Assembly (NCBI RefSeq): GCF_006385595.1
Contig: NZ_CP041046.1
Coordinates: forward strand, 2,604,001 to 2,668,000
DNA: 64,000 nucleotides
Origin: Luteibacter pinisoli
GTDB lineage: Bacteria > Pseudomonadota > Gammaproteobacteria > Xanthomonadales > Rhodanobacteraceae
Direction of reading: 5' to 3'
Shown: piece by piece, positions 25,092 to 32,515 of the stretch
Position numbering within the stretch: position 1 is the stretch's first letter
Layout: each line of letters starts with the position of its first letter
Translations under genes and position numbers: made by a program
Notes under the pieces: model-generated
Told to the model about the DNA's origin: nothing
Database searches by the model: none
Seen by the model: the letters and a program-made list of their open reading frames with translations, nothing else

Positions 25092-25435
25092 AGCCGTCCG
25101 ACCGCGTGCTTTTTCCCGCAGCCGAGGCATTTGCGGTAGGTCCCGAAGCGGCCGTGCCGCTCCTGCCCAAGAAGGCAACTGCACACAAAGCAGATGTCAG
25201 TGTCGCCACGGGTCCAGCGCCAGTAGCGAAGCATGCGGCCGGCGTAAACCAGCAACGCAACAACACCGGTCCCCAACGCAAGGTCGTCTCCCACGCCCGG
25301 GAGGAAAGGCTGCCCACCCATGGCCACAGGCAGACTGCCGAGCGCGTCCATCGCGACGGCCAGAATGATGCCGGCAACGAAGACCAGCACGCCTGGTGCC
25401 GCAAGGCGCAGGACCATTCTTGTCTCGTAACTCAT
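25088..25435 (-). CDS. Membrane protein with C-terminal cysteine-rich (zinc-ribbon-like) segment
   Basis: A 115-residue protein with two hydrophobic segments (AAPGVLVFVAGIILAVAMDA and LALGTGVVALLVYAGRML). A C terminus carrying CFVCSCLLGQER and YRKCLGCGKKHAV follows; the CxxC pairs suggest a metal-binding ribbon. GGGGGAGGG precedes ATG 25435. It is coupled by ATGA overlap to the 24513-25091 gene. The pair sits between two ankyrin paralogues, but no functional link is visible. Confidence 0.65.
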   Translation of the reverse strand: MSYETRMVLRLAAPGVLVFVAGIILAVAMDALGSLPVAMGGQPFLPGVGDDLALGTGVVALLVYAGRMLRYWRWTRGDTDICFVCSCLLGQERHGRFGTYRKCLGCGKKHAVGRL

Positions 25436-25621
25436 CGGACCCTCCCCCTGGTTTGGGCAAGGGTGCACGGGCCGGGTCTCAGATGCTGCGACGGTTGGGT
25501 TGGCCGTCCATCATGACCGGCTCCGGCAATCGGAGAGGCCGACCTCGGAGAAGCACTCAACCCGTGCTCGTGCCGGGGATGCATCGGACCACCCCGCCCG
25601 GTTGCAGACGGGCACTCCCGG

Positions 25622-26746
25622 TCAGAGCCGCTGCCTGCTCCGTTCGTGCCCTGTTTGCTCTGCTGCCGGCACATCGTTCACCGTTTGCCTGAGCCTTGCC
25701 TGTTCGAGGACGGTGCGCACGTCCTGCGGCATATGAGGGACCTCAAACGGTCGCTCACCGGCATCGTTGGTGGCATCCAGGGGCAATCCGTGGTCGAGCA
25801 GCCATTCGGCCATTCTCGGCGCACGGCACAGATGCAGCAGCGTGTTGCCCTGCCCGTCCTGTGGTCCGGTCAGGGGCACCCGCCCGGCAAAGAGCGGCAA
25901 CAGGTTCGGCTTCCCGACACGCTCAAAGAACTCCTCGTCAGACGGCGGGGCGCCAGTCGCCTCCCCGTTCAGGCAGTCGGCCAGCATCGCAAAGCCCACC
26001 GCACCGATTCCGTCGAACGTCTCCGCCGTTGCCCCGCGTTCAAAAACGAAGTGACACCACCTTCGCCCGTGTGCGCCACCGAGCTCAAGGAGCCGGCTCA
26101 CACGCACCACATCGTCGTGCCAGACGGGGTCGTCCATGAAGACGGCCGGATTGAGCCTCGCGGTCATGGGCGGCCCACCCGGCCGCCAGGACGCGCCAGG
26201 GTCTTCGGGCACCCCCTCCCGGAAGTAGCCGAGGCGGTCCATCTCGTCCTTGAAGATGCCCATGACCAGTGCCTCACACTCGTCGTCGGGGATGGGGTCT
26301 GGCCAACGTGTGACGGCCTCGCCTGACGCCTTCGGCGCCAGACCCAAGACGGGCGCATGGAGGTCGGGCAGCGGGCCTTCGGGCTCGGGTGCGCCATACG
26401 CACGCAGGTAATCGGCGACGAGGGGGTGGAAGGCAAAGGAGAGCAACGTGCGGCCCTTTGAATCGACCTGGCGGATGTTCCCACCGTGGTTGAGCAGGAG
26501 CGGTGTCAGCAGCAGTTGCCCGTGGTCGGCGTCGAGCAGCACGGCAAGCGAGACAGCGGTGAGATCCTCATACACCATCCCGTCGACCGCCTGATACCTG
26601 TCCCCCTCCACGTTGGGGTCGGCGCCCTGATCGAGGACCTCCATCAAACTGGCAAGGTCAAAAGTGCTGAGCCATTCCAGAAACAACGTTTGAACATCCG
26701 CCGGGTCAGGTCGGGTGGTTGTTTGTACAAGCGGTGGTGTCGTCAT
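25622..26746 (-). CDS. Large ankyrin-repeat protein, paralogue 2
   Basis: A 374-residue protein of the same family as 21339-22421: MTTPPLVQTTTRPDPADVQT opening, LDADHGQLLLTPLLLNHGG, QVDSKGRTLLSFAFHPLVAD, RVSRLLELGGAHGRRW, a FAMLADCLNGEATG block, and the ankyrin repeat GNTLLHLCRAPRMAEWLLDH plus GLPLDATNDAGERPFEVP near the end. It finishes RSRQRL. It has no signal peptide or membrane segment. AGGA lies about eight bases before ATG 26746. An inverted repeat 108 bp upstream resembles the one before paralogue 1. Confidence 0.75.
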   Translation of the reverse strand: MTTPPLVQTTTRPDPADVQTLFLEWLSTFDLASLMEVLDQGADPNVEGDRYQAVDGMVYEDLTAVSLAVLLDADHGQLLLTPLLLNHGGNIRQVDSKGRTLLSFAFHPLVADYLRAYGAPEPEGPLPDLHAPVLGLAPKASGEAVTRWPDPIPDDECEALVMGIFKDEMDRLGYFREGVPEDPGASWRPGGPPMTARLNPAVFMDDPVWHDDVVRVSRLLELGGAHGRRWCHFVFERGATAETFDGIGAVGFAMLADCLNGEATGAPPSDEEFFERVGKPNLLPLFAGRVPLTGPQDGQGNTLLHLCRAPRMAEWLLDHGLPLDATNDAGERPFEVPHMPQDVRTVLEQARLRQTVNDVPAAEQTGHERSRQRL

Positions 26747-26853
26747 GGAGAACGTCCTGCAGGGGAATCCATCCAAGCTAACGACGATTGGCACGTCGTC
26801 AAGGGCGTTGGCAATACGTCGATGGGCCGGTCACGGCTCGCCTATGTGCAGAG

Positions 26854-26890
26854 CGTCACCCGTAACGACTGGTGCGCGTTACACGTGACG
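26854..26890. repeat. Inverted repeat upstream of ankyrin gene 2
   Basis: Arms CGTCACCCGTAACG (26854-26867) and CGTTACACGTGACG (26877-26890) are complementary at 12 of 14 positions, with a 9-base loop. Position and half-site (CGTAACG) match the repeat at 22516-22550 before paralogue 1. Confidence 0.5.
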
Positions 26891-27032
26891 TTTCATGCAG
26901 CTCCAGCACATTGGTTGCCATCACAATGCTGAACCGACGGTGCACGACGGCGAGGGCTCAAGCTCTTGCGCACCGACGTCCTTCAGACTTCGGGGCCCGC
27001 GATGCTGAGACTCCGGACCTGGACCGGACGCG

Positions 27033-28286
27033 CTACAACCGCCCGGACCTGCGCACCTCACCTTTGGCCGTCGCCAACGTCTTCGACAGATGATGGGCTT
27101 CGATGAGGCGCCCGATGGACGAGGGCAAGACATCGGCGGGAAGGCGTCCGGCAAGGTCCGGAACATCGTGCGGGGCACCGTGCTCGAGCAGCCAGCGGGC
27201 GACGTCAGGGTGATGGGCGAGGTGCATCAGCGTCCCGCCCCCTTCCGCATGCATGCCACCGGCCGGGCCCGCTTCCATCATGTGGGCGAGCGCGGCAAGG
27301 GAGCGTTTCCCGAGTGATTGGTCGTCCTCCCCGCCAAAGGCCTCGCAGGCAATGAGGGCGGCAAGGCCCAGTGCGGAGATACGCGCGAACCGCCAGGCAC
27401 CACCCTCCTCGGGGATGTCATATGCGTAGCAGAGGGTGGAGATGTCCGCGCCGAGCGCCACGAGCCGGGAAACGTGGTCGGACCTGCCCTGTTCGAGCGC
27501 ATCGCGAAGAGCGGTGCGGAGGCTCATCTCCACCCGGGGTGCGGGGCGGTCTTGCGCGCCGAACACACCAAGGTTGTCCATCAGCAGCCGGCCCGCCTCT
27601 GCAAGACGCCCCTCGTTGCCGAGGGCCACGAGGTCGGCCGTGATGCGAATGGACGCTTCGGCCCGTTGCTGGTGGATTTTTGGCAGCGCACGGAGCGCAT
27701 CGCACGTGTCACCCGGCATCACGTGATGCCAGTGGGATTCATGGAAGACCGCCGAGCCGGGCATGGGGCTGCGCTCCGCACTTATTGCACGGACGCAGGC
27801 GAGGATGGACGGCTCATGGCCGTGGAGGTCGACAAATGCAAGGGGGATATCGTCGTCGAATGACGCAATACCCGGTTCCGCGCTGAGCGCTGCAAGCAAG
27901 GGTTCTTTCATGCCCTCTTCGACCGGGACACCGGCTTCGAGGAGATACCGCGCAACACGCCGTGTCTTTGCGAAGTGCAGCAGGGTCCGGCCTGCTGAAT
28001 CGACCTGGTTGACGTTGCCGGTCCGGGACAAGACAAGGGGCAGCATGAGGAGCTGGTCGCGCCTGGAATCGACGAGGGTTGCCAACGACAGCAAGGTGAG
28101 GCGCTTTAGCCGGGCCTCCCGGGGGTCGTCCCAGAAGTAACCCTCCATCGCACCGTCGAGGCCGTCGGCGAGATGCTCGCTGGCGCCTCGCACATTGCCC
28201 GAGGCGATGGCTGACCGACAGGGCTCAGAGAGCATCCCGGGTCTTTTGACGTGGGTGTTGCGGCGAAGGCGTCGTCGGATGGTCAT
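27033..28286 (-). CDS. Large ankyrin-repeat protein, paralogue 3
   Basis: A 417-residue member of the ankyrin trio, the longest and most diverged. Shared blocks are VDSRRDQLLMLPLVLSRTGN, NQVDSAGRTLLHFAKTRRVA, HVSRLVALGADISTLCYAYD, ALGLAALIACEAFGGEDDQS and GGTLMHLAHHPDVARWLLEH followed by GAPHDVPDLAGRLPADV. A 60-residue insertion lies in the middle. It ends RRSGRL. ATG 28286 is preceded by AGGGACC. I do not see the GTTACG-type inverted repeat upstream. Function unknown; ankyrin surfaces usually bind other proteins. Confidence 0.75.
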   Translation of the reverse strand: MTIRRRLRRNTHVKRPGMLSEPCRSAIASGNVRGASEHLADGLDGAMEGYFWDDPREARLKRLTLLSLATLVDSRRDQLLMLPLVLSRTGNVNQVDSAGRTLLHFAKTRRVARYLLEAGVPVEEGMKEPLLAALSAEPGIASFDDDIPLAFVDLHGHEPSILACVRAISAERSPMPGSAVFHESHWHHVMPGDTCDALRALPKIHQQRAEASIRITADLVALGNEGRLAEAGRLLMDNLGVFGAQDRPAPRVEMSLRTALRDALEQGRSDHVSRLVALGADISTLCYAYDIPEEGGAWRFARISALGLAALIACEAFGGEDDQSLGKRSLAALAHMMEAGPAGGMHAEGGGTLMHLAHHPDVARWLLEHGAPHDVPDLAGRLPADVLPSSIGRLIEAHHLSKTLATAKGEVRRSGRL

Positions 28287-28492
28287 GGTCGGGGTCCCTG
28301 GGAGATGCCCCACCGTAGGGTCGAAGGCCGGTGTGGGAAACATGCGTGCGACCGACTGCCCATCGCATTGACCACGCGGTGTTGCGCCGTGTCCGTGCTG
28401 CGACCGAGGGTCACCAACGACGGGGATTTATCACCGGAAAGACAGGATGGTTGGCTTTTCGGTTATATGCACGACCGACCCGTCCGGTCGTC

Positions 28493-28879
28493 TCAAAGAC
28501 GCCGCGTTTCCCGTGACGTGTGTGCCTGGGGAACCCCGAGCCCGAGATGGGCCTTGTCCCGCAGCGCACGCAGACGGTGGTCTTCGTCACCGGCAATGAG
28601 GATGAGTTCATCGGCGGTCACGGCACCTCGTTCGACCGCCTTGCAAAAGATGTCCGCACCTTTGGTGTCCAGCCATTTCCCGATGTGCCAGCGCAAATCG
28701 AGTGCGGCATCGGTCAATGTGTCACAGGCCACGGCATCAATGTCGGAGGAGAGGAGGATGAACTTTGTTCCCGTCTGCCAACCTGCCTTCGATTTCCTGG
28801 CCTTGATGACGCGCCGGCCGATGAGGCGCCCGAGCCGGACGCACACGTCGAGGTACACCTTGTCGCTCGGGAATGGCAT
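28493..28879 (-). CDS. Hypothetical protein
   Basis: A 128-residue protein, not recognised: MPFPSDKVYLDVCVRLGRLI then RRVIKARKSKAGWQTGTKFI, LSSDIDAVACDTLTDAALDL and ADELILIAGDEDHRLRALRD. The mix of alternating hydrophobic strands and helices suggests a small alpha/beta fold. The ATG at 28879 has GGA nine bases upstream; upstream in-frame sequence does not look coding. A single CGTAACG half-site lies about 32 bp upstream of the start. Confidence 0.55.
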   Translation of the reverse strand: MPFPSDKVYLDVCVRLGRLIGRRVIKARKSKAGWQTGTKFILLSSDIDAVACDTLTDAALDLRWHIGKWLDTKGADIFCKAVERGAVTADELILIAGDEDHRLRALRDKAHLGLGVPQAHTSRETRRL

Positions 28880-29058
28880 GGGGAACGTCCGTTCGTTGGG
28901 GAATCCCCACCGTAACGTCGGATGACCGACCGTCAAGGGGCATGACCGTGGGCAGCCTGGACGACGCCATGCGACAGGCGACGCTCGATATAACCAGAGA
29001 GCCAAACCCTTCGCGCGCTTCAGGCGAGCGCCACAACAGGCGCGCTGCACGTCCCGGT

Positions 29059-29418
29059 TCACACCGCGTCAGTGGTGGGCCGGGTCCTCATTTGCCTGTC
29101 CGTCCGGGGAACCGAAGACATCGTCCCAGAGCTTGCGGAACGCTTCGCCTTGCAGGGGTGCGAGATGCCGCAGGGGACTCGGCGCCGGGACGGGTTCGCG
29201 TCCGAGGGGAATGTCAAGCCCTGCGGGACGCGTGGCACCGGGTCGGGCACGGGAATGAGGGCACCGGGTGGCAGGACGGCGGCGCGCCCGAGCACGTCGG
29301 AGAGACTGGCGAGGGCGGAGAGCACACGGCGGTGGGCGAGTTCGTCTTTCGCCTCAATCACCCAGCCTTCAGGGGTGGTGATGCGGTAGCCGGTGGTGGG
29401 GGTGGTGTTGGTGGTCAT
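29059..29418 (-). CDS. Hypothetical protein
   Basis: A 119-residue protein. The first 55 residues look convincing (MTTNTTPTTGYRITTPEGWV, then EAKDELAHRRVLSALASLSD); the remainder is Pro/Arg/Ser-rich and low in structure. Same strand as, and 180 bp upstream of, the 28493-28879 gene. Function unknown. Confidence 0.45.
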   Translation of the reverse strand: MTTNTTPTTGYRITTPEGWVIEAKDELAHRRVLSALASLSDVLGRAAVLPPGALIPVPDPVPRVPQGLTFPSDANPSRRRVPCGISHPCKAKRSASSGTMSSVPRTDRQMRTRPTTDAV

Positions 29419-29626
29419 GGGAATTCCACTACAGAAGGAAAAAAGTGCGGCGACAGGAAGGCGCCTTCAATGATGTGCCCGCATCCAGAAACCATCGCGC
29501 GTGATTCGAAGCGTGGCAGAGCCGCTCGCCGAATCGGCATAGCACTGATGCGCCGTGCAACCGCATTCGGGGATGACCACCCATGCCGTGATGTGCATCC
29601 TTCCATCAAAGTACAAGGACGACACC

Positions 29627-29953
29627 ATGCTCACTGATTTTCTGTCTGATGCCGGCATTGGCTGCCTCATCGGTGTCGTCGTCGGGCTGCCGCTTTGGCC
29701 CGATGCCAAGCCCGACGCGTTCAAATGGGCGCTGGCACTCGCCTTTCTCGTCGGCGTCGCTTTCGCCCTTTGGCCTGCAAGATTCCCACGGTTCGACGCC
29801 TCCATCGCCGGCCTTGCAGGCGTCCTGACTCCCATTCTGTGGAGCCTCATCCATGGTGCCGTCTGCATGCTGGGCGCACTTCCTGGCCTCATTGTGTCAC
29901 CCGGCTTCCGATGGGTATTGCGACGCGTGGCTGGCGCCCTGGGTGGGCGCTGA
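29627..29953 (+). CDS. Small multi-pass membrane protein
   Basis: A 108-residue protein with about four hydrophobic segments: AGIGCLIGVVVGLPLW, FKWALALAFLVGVAFALWP, SIAGLAGVLTPILWSLIHG and AVCMLGALPGLIV. AAGGACGACACC precedes the ATG. Small hydrophobic proteins of this size next to accessory genes can be holin-like or immunity-type, but nothing here decides. Its 3' end overlaps the convergent small gene by 57 bases. Confidence 0.55.
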   Translation: MLTDFLSDAGIGCLIGVVVGLPLWPDAKPDAFKWALALAFLVGVAFALWPARFPRFDASIAGLAGVLTPILWSLIHGAVCMLGALPGLIVSPGFRWVLRRVAGALGGR

Positions 29954-30157
29954 GCCCGAGACTGCCCGTGACACTGCCTGACCGCAGTCATATCCGGCAG
30001 CGAAGGCGATGAAGATGCCGAGGCCGATGAACGCGCCAAGAAACACCCGCCGCTCCCCCGTGGTCAGACATGTCCAGCCCGAGAGTGCCGCATGCGTGAA
30101 CGAGCCCGGCCGCGTGCACCCCGAGCGCTCCTTTCGTGTTTTTGAAACTGCAGACAT
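29897..30157 (-). CDS. Small single-pass membrane protein downstream of the tRNA
   Basis: An 86-residue protein with a membrane helix, VFLGAFIGLGIFIAFAAGY, near the middle. The ATG at 30157 has a strong site, CGGAGG six bases upstream. It begins 29 bases after the 3' end of the tRNA gene on the same strand, so the two may share a transcript. Function unknown. Confidence 0.5.
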   Translation of the reverse strand: MSAVSKTRKERSGCTRPGSFTHAALSGWTCLTTGERRVFLGAFIGLGIFIAFAAGYDCGQAVSRAVSGSAPTQGASHASQYPSEAG

Positions 30158-30185
30158 TCAAAACCTCCGGGTTGGTATTGACGGA

Positions 30186-30256
30186 TGCGGAGGGTGGAAT
30201 CGAACCACCGGTCTCCGGGTCATGGGCCCGGCGAGCTGCCACTGCTCCACTCCGCA
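30186..30256 (-). tRNA. tRNA-Met (anticodon CAT), initiator-like with C33
   Basis: All four stems pair: acceptor TGCGGAG/CTCCGCA (7 bp), D stem GAGC/GCTC, anticodon stem CCGGG/CCCGG and T stem GGTGG/CCACC with loop TTCGATT. The anticodon loop is CCCATGA, giving CAT at 34-36. The three consecutive G-C pairs at the bottom of the anticodon stem are an initiator hallmark. Oddities: position 33 is C instead of the near-universal U, and position 37 is G. The first acceptor pair is T-A where bacterial initiators have a C:A mismatch, and no CCA is encoded (TCCG follows). It lies beside a tyrosine recombinase gene. Confidence 0.75.
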
Positions 30257-30817
30257 TAGAAAAAAACATGGGTTTGGCAATGCGACAATCTGTCCTCGAC
30301 CTTTTTTCCGGTTTTTTCGAGGTGGGTTGAACATTTCCCTTGCGGGACCGTTTTTGCGGAAACACCTGGCCGCCATAGGTATTACTAGTACTTGACGGAA
30401 CTGCCGCCCACCGCGCCCGGGCAATCGCATTGATTCGTTTCATTTTTTTCTTGGATTCCCGAGGGAATCCAACGCTACCGCCAAACGGCCAACCCATTGA
30501 TTCGCCGTGATCCGCTTGACGGGTTCGATGGTGACTTTCTCGCACCCGTCGACACGCACCCCGATGCAAAGAATGCATATCCGGACGTCCATCTGAAATT
30601 TCGCATTTCATGCAGACATCGAATCCGTCGCTGTCATCGCAGCCCTTGATTGACTGCATGAAACACGGGTCCTTGTTGCAAAAACAAATGCGCAATCCTG
30701 GAAAAAAAGCCCGCACCTTAGCGTCGGTGCCCAGGCCGCATTTCCCTTCCACGGGTGTACTTGACAGGGTCGGAAATGTTGCTTGGATGGAAGAAACCCC
30801 AACCCAAGGACATCCCC
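30257..30817. other. Non-coding leader between tRNA and recombinase
   Basis: About 560 bases without a credible gene and visibly more AT-rich than the surroundings. It contains several T/A runs (30261-30267, 30302-30325) and a perfect palindromic hairpin GGATTCC-CGAG-GGAATCC at 30453-30470. It is the natural place for the recombinase promoter and an attachment site, but I could not find a duplicated att core by eye. Confidence 0.45.
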
Positions 30818-32428
30818 ATGCACCCGTTCAAACCCAACCCCGCCCAGACCGCCCTTGCCGCTTCGACCGCCGCACTCTCCCCACCGCAAGACCATCCCGC
30901 TCCCCGCTTTTTTGTCCAGGGGCCGAACGGCATCAGCATTGAGGTCGGCAGCTTCGACGAACAGCTCCGTGCCCTTACCGTCCTCAGCCACACGATGTCC
31001 CAGGCCGCCCTGCTCTCGCCCTTCGCAACCCCGCCTGCACCGTCCATGACCCATGACCTGTATGCGTCCCATGAGGCGGCCAGGCGGACACTCGACGGGG
31101 ATGGCATCGGTACCGGTATCCAGACCATCGATGAGGACGGTTACCTTGAGGGGGCGGCCCCTGCGGCGCGCCGCATCAAGCAAAGCCCGTTCGGCCCGGC
31201 CCGCTATGCAAAGCCCCAGCGCATCGCGGATTCCTCGCACCGCGCGGTCACCGAACTGATGGACGAGTACATGGCCCAGCTGCCCTCGTCTTGCATGCTC
31301 AACGAAAAGGGCCAGTACGAGTGTGCGACGGCATTGAAGCTCTACCTTGAAGTGACCGGTGACAAGCCGCTCTTGGGCGTGACGCGGCTCGACGCCCAGG
31401 CGTTCGTGCGGACGATGGAAAAGTGGCCGAAGGACGCCACGAAAAAACCTGCGTACAAGGGGCTGACGGTCGCCCAAGTGCTCGAGACCGCCGACAAGAT
31501 TGGTGCCAAGCGCCTCTCCCCGGTGACGGTCAACAACAAGGTTGCCTTCGTGCGGGGCTTTTTCGAGTACGTGCGCCTGACGAACGGGTTGCGCTTCAAT
31601 CCGTTCGACTCGGTCGCCCTCCCCGCGCCGGTCGCCCAGTTCGTGCGCCTGCCGTTTACCGCGCCGGAGCTCGCCTCCATCTTCCACCCGGCCCACCTCA
31701 AGCGTCTTTTGGCCCCGCAGGGATACTGGCTGCCGGTTCTCGCCCATTTCACGGGTGGACGGCTGCGGGAGATTTCGCAGCTGTATGTCGATGACATCGA
31801 AATCATCCTCGGCATGCCGGTCGTGCATTTCTCCGACCGGTTTCCCGGTCAGCAGCTGAAAAACGAGTCGAGCAGGCGAGTGGTGCCCTTGCATGACGAA
31901 CTCATCGACCTCGGCTTTCTCGACTATGTGGCCACGGTCCGGGCCAAGGGGTACCAGCGGCTCTTCCCGGGCATGGGCTGGTTTCATGGCGACGCGGGCT
32001 TTCTGATGGGCAAGCGGTTGAACGAAACGTATTACCCGAAAGTCTGCGGCCTCGGACCGGGCAAGACCTTCCACTGCCACCGGCATCATTTCATCGACCA
32101 GGCGGCCAAGTCCGGCCTTGTCGACGCCGACATCGCACGGCTGACCGGCCACAAGCTCCAGGCACAGTCGGTCATCCGCAGGAACTATGTGCAGTCGTCG
32201 ACGCTGGCGGTGCGAAAGGCGCATCTGATGAGCATCCCGCTCGCGCCCATCTTCATCCCGCCGTACAACCCCGCGCAGTTTGAGCCGCACTTCGTACAGC
32301 TCGAGCGGAACCTGCGGTTGGTCGAAAACAAGAAAGCGCCCCGACCGTTGAAGGTCATCACCATGCCGCCCCGTAAGAAGCTCCCGCCCGCGCTTTCGGA
32401 CGAAGGAAGCGAAGACGATGGGGAATGA
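30818..32428 (+). CDS. Tyrosine recombinase / integrase
   Basis: A 536-residue site-specific recombinase. The core-binding part is around residues 140-280. The catalytic domain carries the first arginine in FTGGRLREISQLYVDDI, a lysine in QQLKNESSRRVVPLHDELI, the box II HxxR-like FHCHRHHFIDQAAKSG, GH in LTGHKLQAQSVIRRNYV, and the tyrosine at NYV. It is longer than phage integrases, with a roughly 120-residue N-terminal extension and a proline/lysine-rich tail, like recombinases of integrative islands. AAGGAC precedes ATG 30818. Its position between a tRNA and a defence-like cassette makes it the likely mover of this island. Confidence 0.85.
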   Translation: MHPFKPNPAQTALAASTAALSPPQDHPAPRFFVQGPNGISIEVGSFDEQLRALTVLSHTMSQAALLSPFATPPAPSMTHDLYASHEAARRTLDGDGIGTGIQTIDEDGYLEGAAPAARRIKQSPFGPARYAKPQRIADSSHRAVTELMDEYMAQLPSSCMLNEKGQYECATALKLYLEVTGDKPLLGVTRLDAQAFVRTMEKWPKDATKKPAYKGLTVAQVLETADKIGAKRLSPVTVNNKVAFVRGFFEYVRLTNGLRFNPFDSVALPAPVAQFVRLPFTAPELASIFHPAHLKRLLAPQGYWLPVLAHFTGGRLREISQLYVDDIEIILGMPVVHFSDRFPGQQLKNESSRRVVPLHDELIDLGFLDYVATVRAKGYQRLFPGMGWFHGDAGFLMGKRLNETYYPKVCGLGPGKTFHCHRHHFIDQAAKSGLVDADIARLTGHKLQAQSVIRRNYVQSSTLAVRKAHLMSIPLAPIFIPPYNPAQFEPHFVQLERNLRLVENKKAPRPLKVITMPPRKKLPPALSDEGSEDDGE

Positions 32429-32448
32429 GGTGTGCGGTGCAGGCAATA

Positions 32449-32473
32449 AAAAGGGGCCGGATGGCCCCTTTCT
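32449..32473 (+). terminator. Rho-independent terminator after the recombinase
   Basis: AAAGGGGCC-GGAT-GGCCCCTTT forms a 9-bp stem with a 4-base loop, 20 bases after the recombinase stop, with T-rich sequence following. It also separates the convergent nuclease-like gene. Confidence 0.7.
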
Positions 32474-32515
32474 GCTTGCAAGAACGGCTTATTCATCATT
32501 CCGAGAATATCGCCA

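Noticed and set aside
30186..30256. Duplicate of the tRNA 3' end as an attachment site within the window
   Set aside because: I looked by eye for a second copy of the T-arm/acceptor sequence and found none; a longer partner site could lie outside the window.
30453..30470. Perfect palindrome GGATTCC-CGAG-GGAATCC considered as a terminator
   Set aside because: No T-run follows it on either strand in the correct position. It may be a binding or attachment element but I cannot support a specific function.
30608..32446. Long minus-strand open frame (612 codons) opposite the tyrosine recombinase
   Set aside because: The plus-strand frame has a complete recombinase catalytic set, a ribosome site and a terminator; the antisense frame has no domain and only reflects high GC.
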